Source: Cyclostephanos tholiformis (Eukaryota > Bacillariophyta > Thalassiosirophyceae > Thalassiosirales > Thalassiosiraceae). Taken from it: a stretch of DNA of 24,111 nt. Shown here in pieces: positions 9,460 through 19,249 of this stretch. The notes beneath the pieces are model-generated. The model was not told the origin of the DNA, ran no database searches, and was given only the letters and a program-made list of their open reading frames with translations. The stretch is from NCBI GenBank assembly GCA_036939975.1, contig JALLPB010000483.1, positions 1 to 24,111 on the forward strand, read 5' to 3'. Position 1 is the stretch's first letter. The number at the start of each line of letters is the position of its first letter. The translations under genes were made by a program, and so were the position numbers.

Positions 9460-10024
9460 ACAAAGATGTGCGCATGGACAATATTTTTTGATCTTGCCAT
9501 CAGATTCCACTCAGGAGTCAAAAAGGCACATGCAAAAAGAAACTAACTGTTAACTGTTAATCTTCTTCTGCCATGAAGAGCTCACAACCTTTCTTGTACA
9601 CATTCTTAAAATGGCAACATCCCCTTCGGCTGCCTTCTTGTTGGCAATGTGTCATCAGATGCCCTTGATGAATTGCTTGAGGTTTTTGAAGAAATCAGGC
9701 TGCATAGCATATTTGCTCAAGTGGAACAGATGCTACAATGTGCTTTGGGAATGTGCATATGATGCATTCCTCAGTGACATTGCTTAACAGCAATGTTTCC
9801 TCTTGCATGCCTTTTGCTCTGTAATGAATGCACTAAAATCGGCAAATGTCATCCTCAGAACTCATTTTGATGCAGCATTCTTTTGCATATTTTTGCTTTT
9901 GACTCAGCTTTGTAACAGCTCTAACATTGTCTATAAACCACTGTTCAGACAGACTATCCCTCAGCTCAGCTGAATTGAGGCAAAACATGGAAAACATTGC
10001 ATTCTGCCCAGCATACTTAGTCAC
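9460..10024 (-). pseudogene. Decayed tyrosine-recombinase (YR) element, copy A, N-terminal half
   Basis: Read on the minus strand, three frames together give SAELRDSLSEQWFIDN, SQKQKYAKECC, then NLKQFIKGI and NKKAAEGDV, and finally FLTPEWNLMARSKNIVHAHI. The same blocks occur in the same order in copy B (11477-13589), so both derive from one protein family. The family resemblance is to the large tyrosine recombinases that are common repeats in diatom genomes, related in layout to Crypton-type YRs. This part corresponds to the core-binding region and the first catalytic Arg (R codon 9492-9494, in MARS). At least three stops and several frame changes are present. Homology ends near 9460, before the HxxR box and the tyrosine. 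Confidence 0.55.
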
Positions 10025-10059
10025 AGATCACATGCTTATCACCTTTGCCATGATTTCTT

Positions 10060-10440
10060 AAACCATCTCTGTCTTCTGTGGTGGTGGTGGCAGTGCCACT
10101 GCCTCTGTTGGGTTGTTTTCCATGTCATCATGGCCACTATCATAGTTGCCATTGCCGCTGCCTCCACCACCGCCACCAGCACTGGCGCCATTCTGTTGTG
10201 GTGGGTGGGGGCAGGGGCAGGTTTTGTTGTGGTGGTGGCAGCAGCAGTGTCGTTGATGGAGACAACAATGGTGGAGACAATGACATGGACAACAACCCTG
10301 ATGATGATAGGGACAATGGCCAGGGGGATAACGGCGGGGAGGGGGAGGGTGGGGAAAGGTGGGGGGATCTGGGGGGAGGGTCTCTTGGCGTGGGAGGATG
10401 TGATGAAGATGGCAACAATGAGGACATCTATTTTTATTCC
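10060..10440. repeat. Low-complexity GGT/GGC-rich linker sequence
   Basis: This strongly biased trinucleotide-like sequence gives long spurious frames on both strands, rich in Pro, His, Gly, Val or Met. On the minus strand it lies between the DUF6818-like fragment and the YR copy A. Its end reads PTEAVALPPPPQ, similar to a Pro-rich stretch in front of YR copy B, so it is probably a decayed linker. Confidence 0.5.
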
Positions 10441-10446
10441 AGCAAC

Positions 10447-10560
10447 GTTCCAAACCCGCTCCCACTTGGTACTGCTGATGAGAACAAATTCCTTGATGGA
10501 CTCTGCTAGGCTTTCAAGCTCATCGGTGGTGAACTTAAAGCCCCTCTTACCCCGCAACAT
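10447..10560 (-). pseudogene. DUF6818 / MYB-SANT-like domain fragment
   Basis: From the ATG at 10560 the minus strand reads GKRGFKFTTDELESLAESI followed by KEFVLISSTKWERVWN. This matches the start of the DUF6818 domain, a MYB/SANT-like helical DNA-binding module (pattern GKKG...ELESLL..I...LPIG...WERV). After WERV the expected RT..SL.RKF and PTGDP blocks are absent or scrambled, and the frame runs into low-complexity DNA. It may have been a separate gene or the N-terminus of the same element as YR copy A just downstream; the sequence does not decide this. Confidence 0.45.
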
Positions 10561-10635
10561 GGTGATAGAGTGCAGGTGCTTTTTTTGTGTTTGTGAATTT
10601 TCAGTCCCAGTCAACCGGTCTGAGGGGTTCATCAA

Positions 10636-11154
10636 ACTTTTGTGTTTGTGATTTTTTACACTTAAACTAGCAAGTTTTAGCGTGATTCAGTGCAATTGAA
10701 GTGTATTTGTGATGGGTTTAGTGAGATTAAGTGTATCACAAACACAAAATTAATTTTGGGAACGCTCCAGTGTTAGGGTTGCATGCAGCTGGGGGGTTGG
10801 GTAGAGTTGGTCTAAAAACCTAATTTTTTTGACAGACGACAGCCAGGAATACCTTGGCAGATAATGGTATTATCTTTGAGGTTTAGGTACACTTTAGTGT
10901 ACCCTATAACACAAACTATATGTGTAGTCATGTGACATCATAGGGTCTTTATTGACGAAAATCCACGAGTTCCTACGCAGGGTTTCCTAAATCAAGAAAC
11001 CATCTCAATCCAAAATCCCTCGTGCTCACAAAAAAAATCGTGCTCACTGGTTGGCTTAAACCATAGTGTTGTCCTCTTCCGTCGCCTAGTGGAGATATTA
11101 ATAAAGTTATTATTGCAAAACTAATGATGGCATAGTATAAGCTAATGAATTATC
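10636..11154. other. Non-coding spacer between the two YR relics
   Basis: No ORF of interest is present. It includes short repeats of GTGTTTGTGATTT-like words (10640-10745) and the palindromic site at 10886-10903, listed separately. Confidence 0.4.
10886..10903. repeat. Palindromic site GGTACAC-TTTA-GTGTACC
   Basis: Perfect 7-bp inverted arms are separated by a 4-bp spacer. The same site occurs at 14329-14346 and 14441-14458. Together with the first of these, it brackets the YR copy B relic in inverted orientation, with similarity extending a few bases outside the palindrome (TTTAGG...CCCTA). Confidence 0.7.
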
Positions 11155-11475
11155 TCACGTAGGCTTGGTTTTATCATAGTAAATACCAAAAAGGACCCCC
11201 CTACCACCCTCCATTGGGTCCTCACCCTTTTCCAGGCCTGTGAAAAAAGCTCGAAGAACACTGAAGTCATCGGGACTAAATACAGGGGCCATGCCCTGGC
11301 CAATGACTCCAGTGTTCCCAATGCTGAAAAAACACAGTTTACTCCTCAATTGCATCAATCCACTCTTCATCCCCTTCTTGCCGCCATCTGGGCCAACCAT
11401 GCCCATGTCCAATCCTTCTTGTTGAGAGACTCTTAACATATAAATTGTAGACGGTACTCCAGCTGATCTGTTCAT
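11155..11475 (-). pseudogene. Unrecognised ORF fragment next to YR copy B
   Basis: A 106-codon frame starts MNRSAGVPSTIYMLRVSQQE and ends YYDKTKPT. It begins just after the YR copy B frame stops, with an ATG only a few bases downstream. No family was recognised. Its Gly-rich composition and freedom from low complexity suggest it was once coding, either as a frame-shifted C-terminal part of the YR protein or as a second small ORF of the element. Confidence 0.25.
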
Positions 11476-11476
11476 T

Positions 11477-13589
11477 TCAATGAATTATTGTGGTTGGGTA
11501 TTTGAAAAAATGATTCACACTATCGTAGAGTCGTACAGCCCGTGGAATATCCCAAGCACCAATCTGCCCATCCCATAGCCCAATCTCCTGTGCTCTGGCA
11601 ATCACTGCGCCCATCAACACTTTCATCTTTTGGTGCTCACCCTTCATGGAATGGCTCTTCAAGTCACGCGGAACAATGAACCTCAGTGGCAGAGTTTTTT
11701 TGCTTGGGTTCCTGCAAAACCAATTGACAACAAATGCACAAAGCCCCATACGCGGGAACACAAAGTCATTTGGTAGTCGTCTGACCTCTCCATTTGAAAA
11801 GAAGAAGTGAAACTTTTTCAAACTTGAGGCAGGAATGATCGTCAATGGTCCCCCAGCTGATTCCTCCTCAGAATTTACAACAATCTCATTCACATTACAA
11901 TCAACAGAAGCATCAAAACAAGGAACAACATCTTGCAGTACTTTACTTGAGGTACGTGCACAGAGGTCTACCTTCTTCAACAGCTCGGTGTGCAAGGAGA
12001 GCATCCTTGCAAGAATCTCTTCTCTGTCAAAATGGCTCTGTGAGCCATCCGCCTGCTGTCCAACTCTGCCTCAACCCCACTGAGAATGATTTCAATCATC
12101 AGTTGCTGAAAATTTGCCAGAATTAAGATGTGCAGGGGAAGGCCAGTAAGAGTTGGTGTCATTTCCGTCCAATTCCATGGGTATCTCACCGTAGCCACAG
12201 CTTTGATCTCAACTGGAATGTGAGTAAAGAAATGTGATGCATGGAGCTTGTTTTTTGTGTGAAGAACTTGTTTCAAGAAATCAAAATGAAAACAAATAGA
12301 TGCAAAAAAAGTAAAAAATATGATGAACACTTGCCACAGCAAATTCATCATGAACCATGTAATCCTTCAAGAGGGAAAAGACTTTTGCTGAGGTTCCATT
12401 GGCCTCTGCCCCCCCCCTGCCCGCTGGTATCATTGAATTCAAAAAAGGGAAGCGACACTTCACAGAGTTCACATCAAGGCCACAAACCACACGGCCGAGG
12501 TATTGGTTGCCAGCCTTCTCATACTGGAGATATCATTCTTTCACATGGCCCATGTTCCAAATAACATGCAAACAGATGAGCACCATTGGCAGCAAGACCG
12601 TTGTTCCACTGCAAGCATTGCTGCTTGTACCCTTCCTTGCTAAGTGGGACCCATGATTGCCTGGCAAGACAAGATACCGAACACAAAAAACTCTTTGGAA
12701 TATGTCGCCACAATACGCTGCAAGCAGTCCATAAATTGCTCATACTGATTCCCTTGGGGGAATAGGTATCCTTTCTGATTGCCCACTCTCCCCTACCTCT
12801 CCTCCACTACCTTGTCTTCCATGTTTGTGGCCAAGAATATTCCTGGTTTGGAAAATAAATAGCATGTGAGGGCAAGCGCAGGGCAAAAATTGGGGTTGTG
12901 GGGTTTGGCATAAATATTTCATTCTTGGTCACTGTTCTACAGATCTGGTCACCTTTGCTTTTTACAAATCAAAACACGAGGCAATCAGCATTCCACTCAA
13001 CATGAAAAATGTGTGCATTCACAACATTTTTGGATCACACCATAAGATTTCATTCAAGGTACAAAAAGCACGTGCAAAAATGAACTCTTCCCCTTCTTCT
13101 TTCAAAAAGAGCCGACAAATCTTTTTGTTAACGTCAACTCCCATCTTTGTTTTCTCAATTATGGTGACGTCTCCCTCAATAACCTTCTTGTCTGCAACAT
13201 GATGTCAGATGCCTTAGGTGAACTGCTTCAGGTTCTCAAAAAATTCGACTCCATAGTATAATTGCTCATTTTGAAGGATGCTTCAGCGCACTCTGACACT
13301 GCTCATACAATGTGTCGCCAAGGCACATTGCCTTCCCCCTACTATTCCCCTTCCATGCCTTGTGCTGTGTGACAAAGTCACTAAAATGTGAAAGTGTGAG
13401 ATTCAACAAGATGAACGAGCAATTATAGTCCTCTGGGCTCATGACCAAGCAACAATTCTTCATGTATTTTCTCTTCTGACTTTCTGTTCCATGCTCATTC
13501 AAATGATCAACAAACCACGGCTCCAACAACACATCATGCAGGTCAGCAGACTCATAACAAAAGCAGTGGCGGTGCTTCCTTGTCATCAC
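11477..13589 (-). pseudogene. Decayed tyrosine-recombinase (YR) element, copy B, nearly full length
   Basis: Read from 13589 down, several frames give the YR blocks in order. They are ADLHDVLLEPWFVDHL and SQKRKY; then FSDFVTQHKAWKG; then EEFIFARAFCTLNEIL; then HVEWNADCLVF, a stop, FVKSKGDQ and NPTTPI. Next comes NHGSHLARKG with an HxxR box (H 12644-12646, R 12635-12637). It is followed by WNMGHVKE, a TGA (12533-12535), and YLQYEKAGNQYLGRVVCGLD with the candidate nucleophile Tyr codon at 12530-12532. The C-terminal extension (12351-11477) includes PRMGLCAFVVNWFC and IGLWDGQIGAWDIPRAV, a block I recall from diatom YR-type repeats. Such enzymes cut and rejoin DNA at specific sites. The expected Arg before the Tyr is now TGA, and the first catalytic Arg region reads WCD where copy A has ARS. 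Multiple frameshifts make it inactive. Confidence 0.6.
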
Positions 13590-13662
13590 TGCTCATGCTG
13601 GATTGTTCTGTCTGATGGAGGGGGGGGTGGCAGTGGCAGTACATCCTCGTCATCGCTGCTCA

Positions 13663-14205
13663 TGCTGGATGGTGCGGGTGGCGGCAATCAGAGCCAATGG
13701 GGGGGGGATGTTGGGGAGATTGTGCACACGCAACTGATCAAAGGGCGGCATCTGCTGGCAATGGCAAGTGGAGTGGGAGGGCGGCAAGTTGGTGGCGGTG
13801 GGATGGGGGGGTAAAAAATATGATATCACAATAACAAACAAAAATCCCCTTGCTCACCTTTTGCCGGAGGTTGGAAGTGGCGCAGAGGGGGGGAATGGTT
13901 GGGGAGGTCATGAACATGCAACTGGTTGAAAGGCGGCATCTGCCGGGAATGGCGAGTGGAGTGGGAGGGTCACAAGTTAGGTGGTGGTGGGATGGGGGGG
14001 TTAAAAATATGGTATTACAAAAACAAACAAAAACACCCTCACTCACCTTTTGCCGGAGGTTGGAAGTGGCACCGATGGGAGGGATGGTTGGGGAGGTTGT
14101 GAACAAGCGACTGGTCAAAGGGCAACTTCTGCCGGCGATGGTGAGTGGTGTGGGAGGGGGGCAAGTTAAGTGGCAGTGGGAGCGGTGTTGTTTTTGTTTT
14201 TTGGT
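13663..14205 (-). repeat. Tandem triplication of an exon-like unit (period 188-189 bp)
   Basis: The anchor word TTGGGGAG recurs at 13711, 13899 and 14088. On the minus strand each unit carries a GGCAG- or GCAG-type acceptor, then about 82 nt coding for (M/K)(P/L)PF(N/D)Q..V.(D/N)LPN and ending in FQPPAK. It ends in an AAAG|GTGAG donor (exons 14128-14047 and 13939-13858; intron 14046-13940). The first unit (about 13751 downwards) keeps the acceptor side but has lost the donor side. An 82-nt unit is not a multiple of three, so including all copies would shift the frame. The units lie upstream of YR copy B on its coding strand. Confidence 0.7.
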
Positions 14206-14327
14206 TCTGATGTAATTTTTTGACCCGAGGCTGAGTAGGGATTTGTGATTTGTGCATGATTCGTGACTTTGGCAAGGCCGTCATGTTGCAAGTTCTCCTT
14301 GTACTGGGAACGTATGTAGAAATTGTA

Positions 14328-14459
14328 GGGTACACTTTTGTGTACCTAAAAACAAAAAATATGTCATTCCAAATTTTATTACTGACATCCTATGTAGCTA
14401 CCATAGATTATAGTATGCATTATGCATAGCAACGGTTTTAGGTACACAAAAGTGTACCC
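14328..14459. repeat. 24-bp perfect inverted repeat pair, each arm itself a palindromic site
   Basis: 14328-14351 and 14436-14459 are exact reverse complements over 24 bp, enclosing 84 bp. Each arm contains GGTACAC-N4-GTGTACC (14329-14346 with TTTT, 14441-14458 with AAAA). A half site, GTGTACC, lies at 14483-14489. The unit could be a MITE-like element or a pair of opposed recombination sites. Confidence 0.75.
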
Positions 14460-14590
14460 ACCCTATGGGGAGAACCAATAATGTGTACCTAAACCCCGGT
14501 TATGGTGCCTTAATTTTGCTTGTAAGGGCTATACTTGGTGTACACCACTTGTTCTGATTGCTCTCATCTTTGTAGAATGTTATGAAGTCC

Positions 14591-15617
14591 TCATCCTTGT
14601 TGTTGTAATAGGTAACTGCTACGCCTTTGTTTGGAGGAGGCAGACCAGCGTTGGTTCCTTGGTTGCTCTGCAGTCCCTGACAAAACCCAGGATATTTCCA
14701 TGGTACGTGTTTGTTGTTCCCCTTTTGAGTAGAATGCCCTGATCATGTGTATCATCATCACCATTTTTTGTTTGCCCACCATGGAAGGCTGTTTGTTTTG
14801 TGGTGTTGCCCTGAGTGTCTGATTGTGGTGATAGTTCTGATACTGCCATGAGTGTCTCATAATTGCAGTGTCCTTGGCACTTCAGGGCCATTCCAATGTC
14901 AATGAATTCCTCATTTTGATTCTAGGATTGGCTTATTGGTACCATTGTTGTCCATTTGCATGGGCTCGTATTCTTGTGGCTGGGTCACCGCCATGGCCAT
15001 GCCCTGGTGCTGTGCCACCAGCATATTCCATGATTCATCATCATTGGTTCCTGTTGTCATTGGTTGTCCATGAGTTTCCATGTTGCCAGTTGCCATGCCA
15101 TCCTTGGGCTGTTGGTTGTCTTCCTCATCCATACAGCCAAATCTGAGGCCGAGGGCTTGTGATAGAAACTCTGTCCATTATGGTGCCACTTTCATCAGTG
15201 CTCAGTTCTGTGTTCTTGCCCCTGTGTTTTCCCTCTTCCCACAGGAGTGCAAACTCTCATCCACACATAGAATCATAGTCTACATTAAGAAGGGATGATA
15301 CACTACTAACACTTGATATCTGTTGGTTGGGGGGGGCAGTTTCGTTATGCTCATCGGACCAAAGTCCCCATTTGCTGAAAAGGATCACACGGTAAAATTG
15401 AACTCATTGTTATAAGTGTTGACTTGCAGGCGAAGGCTCCATCACAATTGCTGGGTGCTCTGTGCATGGATTCCCATAAGTAGTCTGTGATGCATTTAGA
15501 TCTTGCCCTCCTTGCCCTGTTTTGTAGCCTCGTGCTTTGGCACTGTTGCATGGGCTTATTAATTTTTTTTGGTGTCGGGTGATTTGCTTTCTGGGCCGCC
15601 ATCCCTTGTTGCCACAA
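14591..15617 (-). pseudogene. Possible decayed coding DNA, unrecognised
   Basis: Minus-strand frames at 15617-15351 (basic, with KCITDYLWESMHRAPSNCDG), 15132-14911 (acidic, Gln/Met-rich, starting MDEEDNQQPKDG) and 14891-14591 have protein-like rather than low-complexity composition. They lie in one direction. They are separated by stops and frame changes and match no family I know. They may be the next relic in the row of minus-strand elements, but could be chance frames. Confidence 0.2.
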
Positions 15618-16340
15618 TTGTGAGCTAATTTTTGGGTGTAGGGTGTGTGGTTTGCTTTTGTTTGCTTAATACTATGACTATTTCCCCACTATCACATTGT
15701 GCATGTCATGGTGCAGTCTGCTCTGAACATGAAATGAGCAGAGCCTTCCATTGAGCAGGGCAGATCTGTGCTTTCTTCTGTCCCTCACCACAATCAGTTG
15801 AGGTGGCTGCTTTCCACATGACAACCAGCCATAGTGGACAAGTGGCAAGAGAGGGGGGGCAATAAGAGGAAGAGGCGATGGCACTACGAGAGGTGGAGGC
15901 GTGAGTGGATGGGAGGCATCGGCGTTAATAAAGGGTGACATGACAAACAGCCGATGTGGACGAGAGGCGGCCGCACCAGAGTTAATGAAGGGTACTATGA
16001 GAGGTGGTGAGTGACCATGATGAGAAGCTGAGGCGGCGGAGGACAAGAGGCAACACTACTACCAGCCCGGGCACACAAGAGGCATTGGAGCTAGGACAGA
16101 TACTAAAATGTAAATTAAAATTTTATTTGTTAATTTTAGACCCTCACCAACCTCATCCATTCCGTCAATACCGGCGTTAGCCTTCAATGCTGGTGCCTCC
16201 CTCCATTTCGATGACGATATTATTTGTCTTCTACCGCCACCGCCCACATCACCGCTCGAGCTACCACAATTGTAGCTTCGTGGGGTAAGGCACGCAAGGA
16301 GAAAGAGGACAAGTTGATGCGTCGACAGCCGGCGCAGCCG
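15618..16340. repeat. Imperfect direct repeat of roughly 111-122 bp in non-coding DNA
   Basis: ACATGACAACCAGCC (15816) recurs as ACATGACAAACAGCC (15938), and ACTACGAGAGGTGG (15883) as ACTATGAGAGGTGG (15994). This indicates an old tandem duplication with indels. The remainder of the stretch shows no gene. Confidence 0.5.
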
Positions 16341-17034
16341 AACGACAGACTGTGACCTCCTCCTCGGCGCCGCATTCAGTCGTGCGCATTGTCTTCATCG
16401 AGGCCTGCGATCATCATCGCGATTTCCTCACCCCTCCTGTTGCCCCTCCCCATAACACATCAGCCACTGTTGATTGTTGTATTCCTTGTCGCCTTCCCTC
16501 ATCCGAATCTTCTTCTCTTCTTATTACGTTACTCCCCCAGTCCTATCATCATCATCAGTCGACGTCGTTTCTCTCCCTCTCCCCCCAAGCTTTTCAATAG
16601 GATGAGCTCCTTCCACCGCTTCCCTCCCCCCGCTGCGTTCCTCCTCCCCCCTCACCTCTCAACCCGCTCGCCTCCTCAATGCCCGCTGCATCCACCACCA
16701 CAGCATTCTCGGCTGATTGCTGTTTTTTGTTTTTCGTCACCATCGTCGTCATGGCCCCCTCCCCCCCCCCCCCCCCCCCCCCCCCCGTCCCCTGGGCTTT
16801 CTCAACGTTTGCCATGCGCTCCCCTCCCCGCTGTCTTCCCCCTCCCTCCTCACTCCCTCAGCGCTCGCCTCTCATTTTCCACCGCACCCTCCGGGCACAC
16901 CATCGTCGGCTGATTATTATTTTTTCATCGAAGTAGGCGCGTCTCCCCCTTGGCGACTTTCTTGTGTGTGGGCTTCGTTGTGTTGCTTCCCCTGTCAATG
17001 CCATAATACCTCCCCATCTCCTCACTTGTAGGCG
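16341..17034. other. Pyrimidine-rich region with a C26 tract
   Basis: The plus strand is dominated by CCT/TCC/ATC words. The long Pro/Ser/His frames seen here are composition artefacts. The C26 run at 16761-16786 is a likely assembly or slippage hotspot. Confidence 0.5.
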
Positions 17035-17044
17035 GTGGATCGTA

Positions 17045-17155
17045 GTGGCCTAAATGGCCTAATTGGCCGACTCTGCATCAATGGTCTTGTTGGCCTAATT
17101 GGTACCAACGGCTTTGGTGGTTTTCTTGGCACCAACAGCCTTTTTGGCCTCATAC
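17045..17155. repeat. Degenerate GGCCTAATTGG-type short repeats
   Basis: TGGCCTAA or close variants recur five to six times, mixed with GGTACCAACGGC and GGCACCAACAGC. The minus strand reads KRRGRPP, then AKKAVGAKKTTKAV with later stops. This looks like the decayed end of a Lys/Ala-rich, histone-H1-like tail, or may be repeat composition only. Confidence 0.4.
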
Positions 17156-17226
17156 GGCAAAGGTGGGCGGCCGCGCCTCTTGTCCTCTTCGCCTAGCATA
17201 GTAGACTGCTACTATTGGAACAGTAG

Positions 17227-17253
17227 AGAGGGAAATAAGCGTTGTTTCCCTCT
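17227..17253. other. Hairpin with 9-bp stem upstream of the membrane-protein gene
   Basis: AGAGGGAAA and TTTCCCTCT are perfect inverted repeats around a 9-nt loop, about 160 bp before ATG 17415. They may be a promoter element or the edge of the repeat-rich region. Confidence 0.4.
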
Positions 17254-17414
17254 GTCCAAGTGATATTCCCTCGACCAAAAGGAAATATCGCGGGTCAAGG
17301 AAAATATATCAATTGATGTGGAAAATGTAGTACGGGCATATTGACTAACGGCAACAGAAACGCACACAATAATAATATCATCTCCGGCTTTGCCACAAAT
17401 TCAGCACCGACACC

Positions 17415-18623
17415 ATGGAAGACTACGAAGGTGATAGCAAGCATGGGACCATGCCAGTCACCACTGACAAAGTAGAAACGGACGCGAAAATTGAGGTCTC
17501 GACTGGAATGGTTGAGGAAGGCTCGCTCCATCACTCTAGGAAGGTGAATTAAGTCCATTGGCTATTTTCAGCCGGGCAATCCCCCTCCATGTTTATGCAC
17601 AATTCGTACAGTATTCTTTCACTGGGCATGTGAAGCCTTATCGCTCCCTCTGGCTGCGCAACTCTTCTTTCTTCTCCTCACAGGAGAAACCAAGCAGAGC
17701 GCACATCTTCACGGAATTCACGTCCTTACTCCTCTTCGTGATTGGGAGTTCGTTTTACATGGATATCTCCGTCGAGGACTACAAATGGGCACTAGAATTA
17801 CTATCTCTGCCCACATGGGTGATGGTCGCCGACGATGACGCGACATTATATGCCTATATTGCGGAGAATGACGACCACATCTATGCTGATGATTATATTC
17901 CAAACATGCAGATGAGGGGTGCACCAGTCTCACGATACCAGATAGTCTTCCTGGTTGGATCGCTATGCTTCGCCCTTTCTGGTTTGTTGGATATTTTCAA
18001 CGAACGAGATTTGTGGAATATTTTCAGGCTGCTGGCCGGAGGCTTTGGCGTAGCTTCTGCCGTTTTCATCAATGGAAACGATTTTCACCTCTCCAACATT
18101 TTCAATCTGATCTCCGTTCATTGCTACCTAATGGATTCGCTTACTTTGTTCAGGCATGACAGATGCTGTGCAGTTACTGTGGAAGCTGGCACATGGACAA
18201 AACATCACCTTCTCTTTGCAGATTTCTTATATTTTACAGGATCAGTGATTGACATTGTCGTAAGCACATTCTCATGGCAGTTTTATTTTTATTTTTCTTC
18301 AATAGCATTTATACACTGACGTTTGATTCAATGCCCCCCGCCCGCCCCCCTGTACTCGCCAGTGCTCCTACTTGTGGGTATTTGACAGCACATCAGACTG
18401 GGACGTCACATTGACGATATTTGCAATAATAGGATCTATTTCGTGGCTTATTTGCTCTTTGATATACATGTGGGCCTTCTTCAAAGATGATTACGATGAG
18501 GATGGTCCAAAACCACGTCGTTTATCTAGCCTCATAATCGACTCTGTCCGAAGACATAAAACCTCAAGATATGACGCCCAGGAAAGTCAGGAAAGTGACG
18601 TTGCTGCTGATGCTGCGAAGTAA
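17415..18623 (+). CDS. Unrecognised membrane protein with about six transmembrane segments, three exons
   Basis: Exons are 17415-17543, 17684-18259 and 18363-18623, all joined in phase 0. The introns are 140 bp (AAG|GTGAAT...CTCACAG) and 103 bp (GTC|GTAAGC...CGCCAG). The product is 321 residues. ATG 17415 gives a charged 43-residue N-terminus (MEDYEGDSKHG...). Hydrophobic segments lie at about 50-68, 129-148, 154-173, 178-198, 217-240 and 250-274. A long acidic loop (about 69-125, with ADDDATLYAYIAENDDH) lies between the first and second, and the tail is charged (FKDDYDEDGPKPRR onward). No signal peptide, catalytic motif or known family was recognised. It is likely a stramenopile-specific integral membrane protein. 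A long open frame from 17558 reads through intron 1 but would drop the natural start. The gene model is good; the function is unknown. Confidence 0.75.
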
Positions 18624-19249
18624 ATTTTGTGCAATGTTTTCCTATGATTAAATTGCTGCGATTACTTTACCAAGAAGAACTAAAAGATGATAACTCTGAA
18701 GAACAAGAAACCTGCCATGAGAATGCGTGGTAGAAAACAATTGCATTGATGTATTTCACAATGAGTATGTGCTTCAATACAATGCTTAAGTAATCTTCCC
18801 TGCACAAACCCCATTCTGTATCTACTTGCCCCGTTAACACATCTCATTAGTCTAATATCGCTACTGTACCGGTTTTCAGTGGGGGTACTTCTTTTTTGTT
18901 ACAACAAAAGTTGATGCAAATGATTCCCCCCGAATCACAGGCCACTGCTAAGAGAAGTCCTTTCATTTAGAGGCCCATCATCAAAAGTCCAGGGCTTCAC
19001 TCACTACTCGAATCGGGACGCCGTATCTTCATCAATCAAAAATCGGTTCCACGTCACAGTACATTTCACCACCTTTTGATTATGTTTTGTTTCAATTGGC
19101 GTGGCAATACCCATCAGCAATCTAACTTATTGCTGTATCTGTAAAAATTTAATATCTATATTGGTGAAAATATGATATTACATGTATCTACAACAACAGT
19201 TTTATGTGTGTGTATTTTTTTTTTCCAAATGATTTGATGTTGTGTATGC
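18624..19249. other. Intergenic region between convergent genes
   Basis: There are about 625 bp of AT-rich sequence between the stop codons of the membrane-protein gene and the long minus-strand gene. No ORF, RNA or repeat was recognised; it presumably holds the two 3' UTRs. Confidence 0.5.

Noticed and set aside
10078..10651. Long Val/Met/Gly-rich and Pro/His-rich ORFs on both strands
   Set aside because: They come from low-complexity trinucleotide composition; several frames are open at once and none resembles a protein.
13663..14205. CRISPR array
   Set aside because: There are only three units with a 188-bp period, the whole unit is repeated with no unique spacers, and splice-like borders are present. 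The genome is eukaryotic.
16352..16936. Pro-rich plus-strand ORFs
   Set aside because: They are translations of pyrimidine-rich DNA with a C26 tract, without a domain or clear start context.
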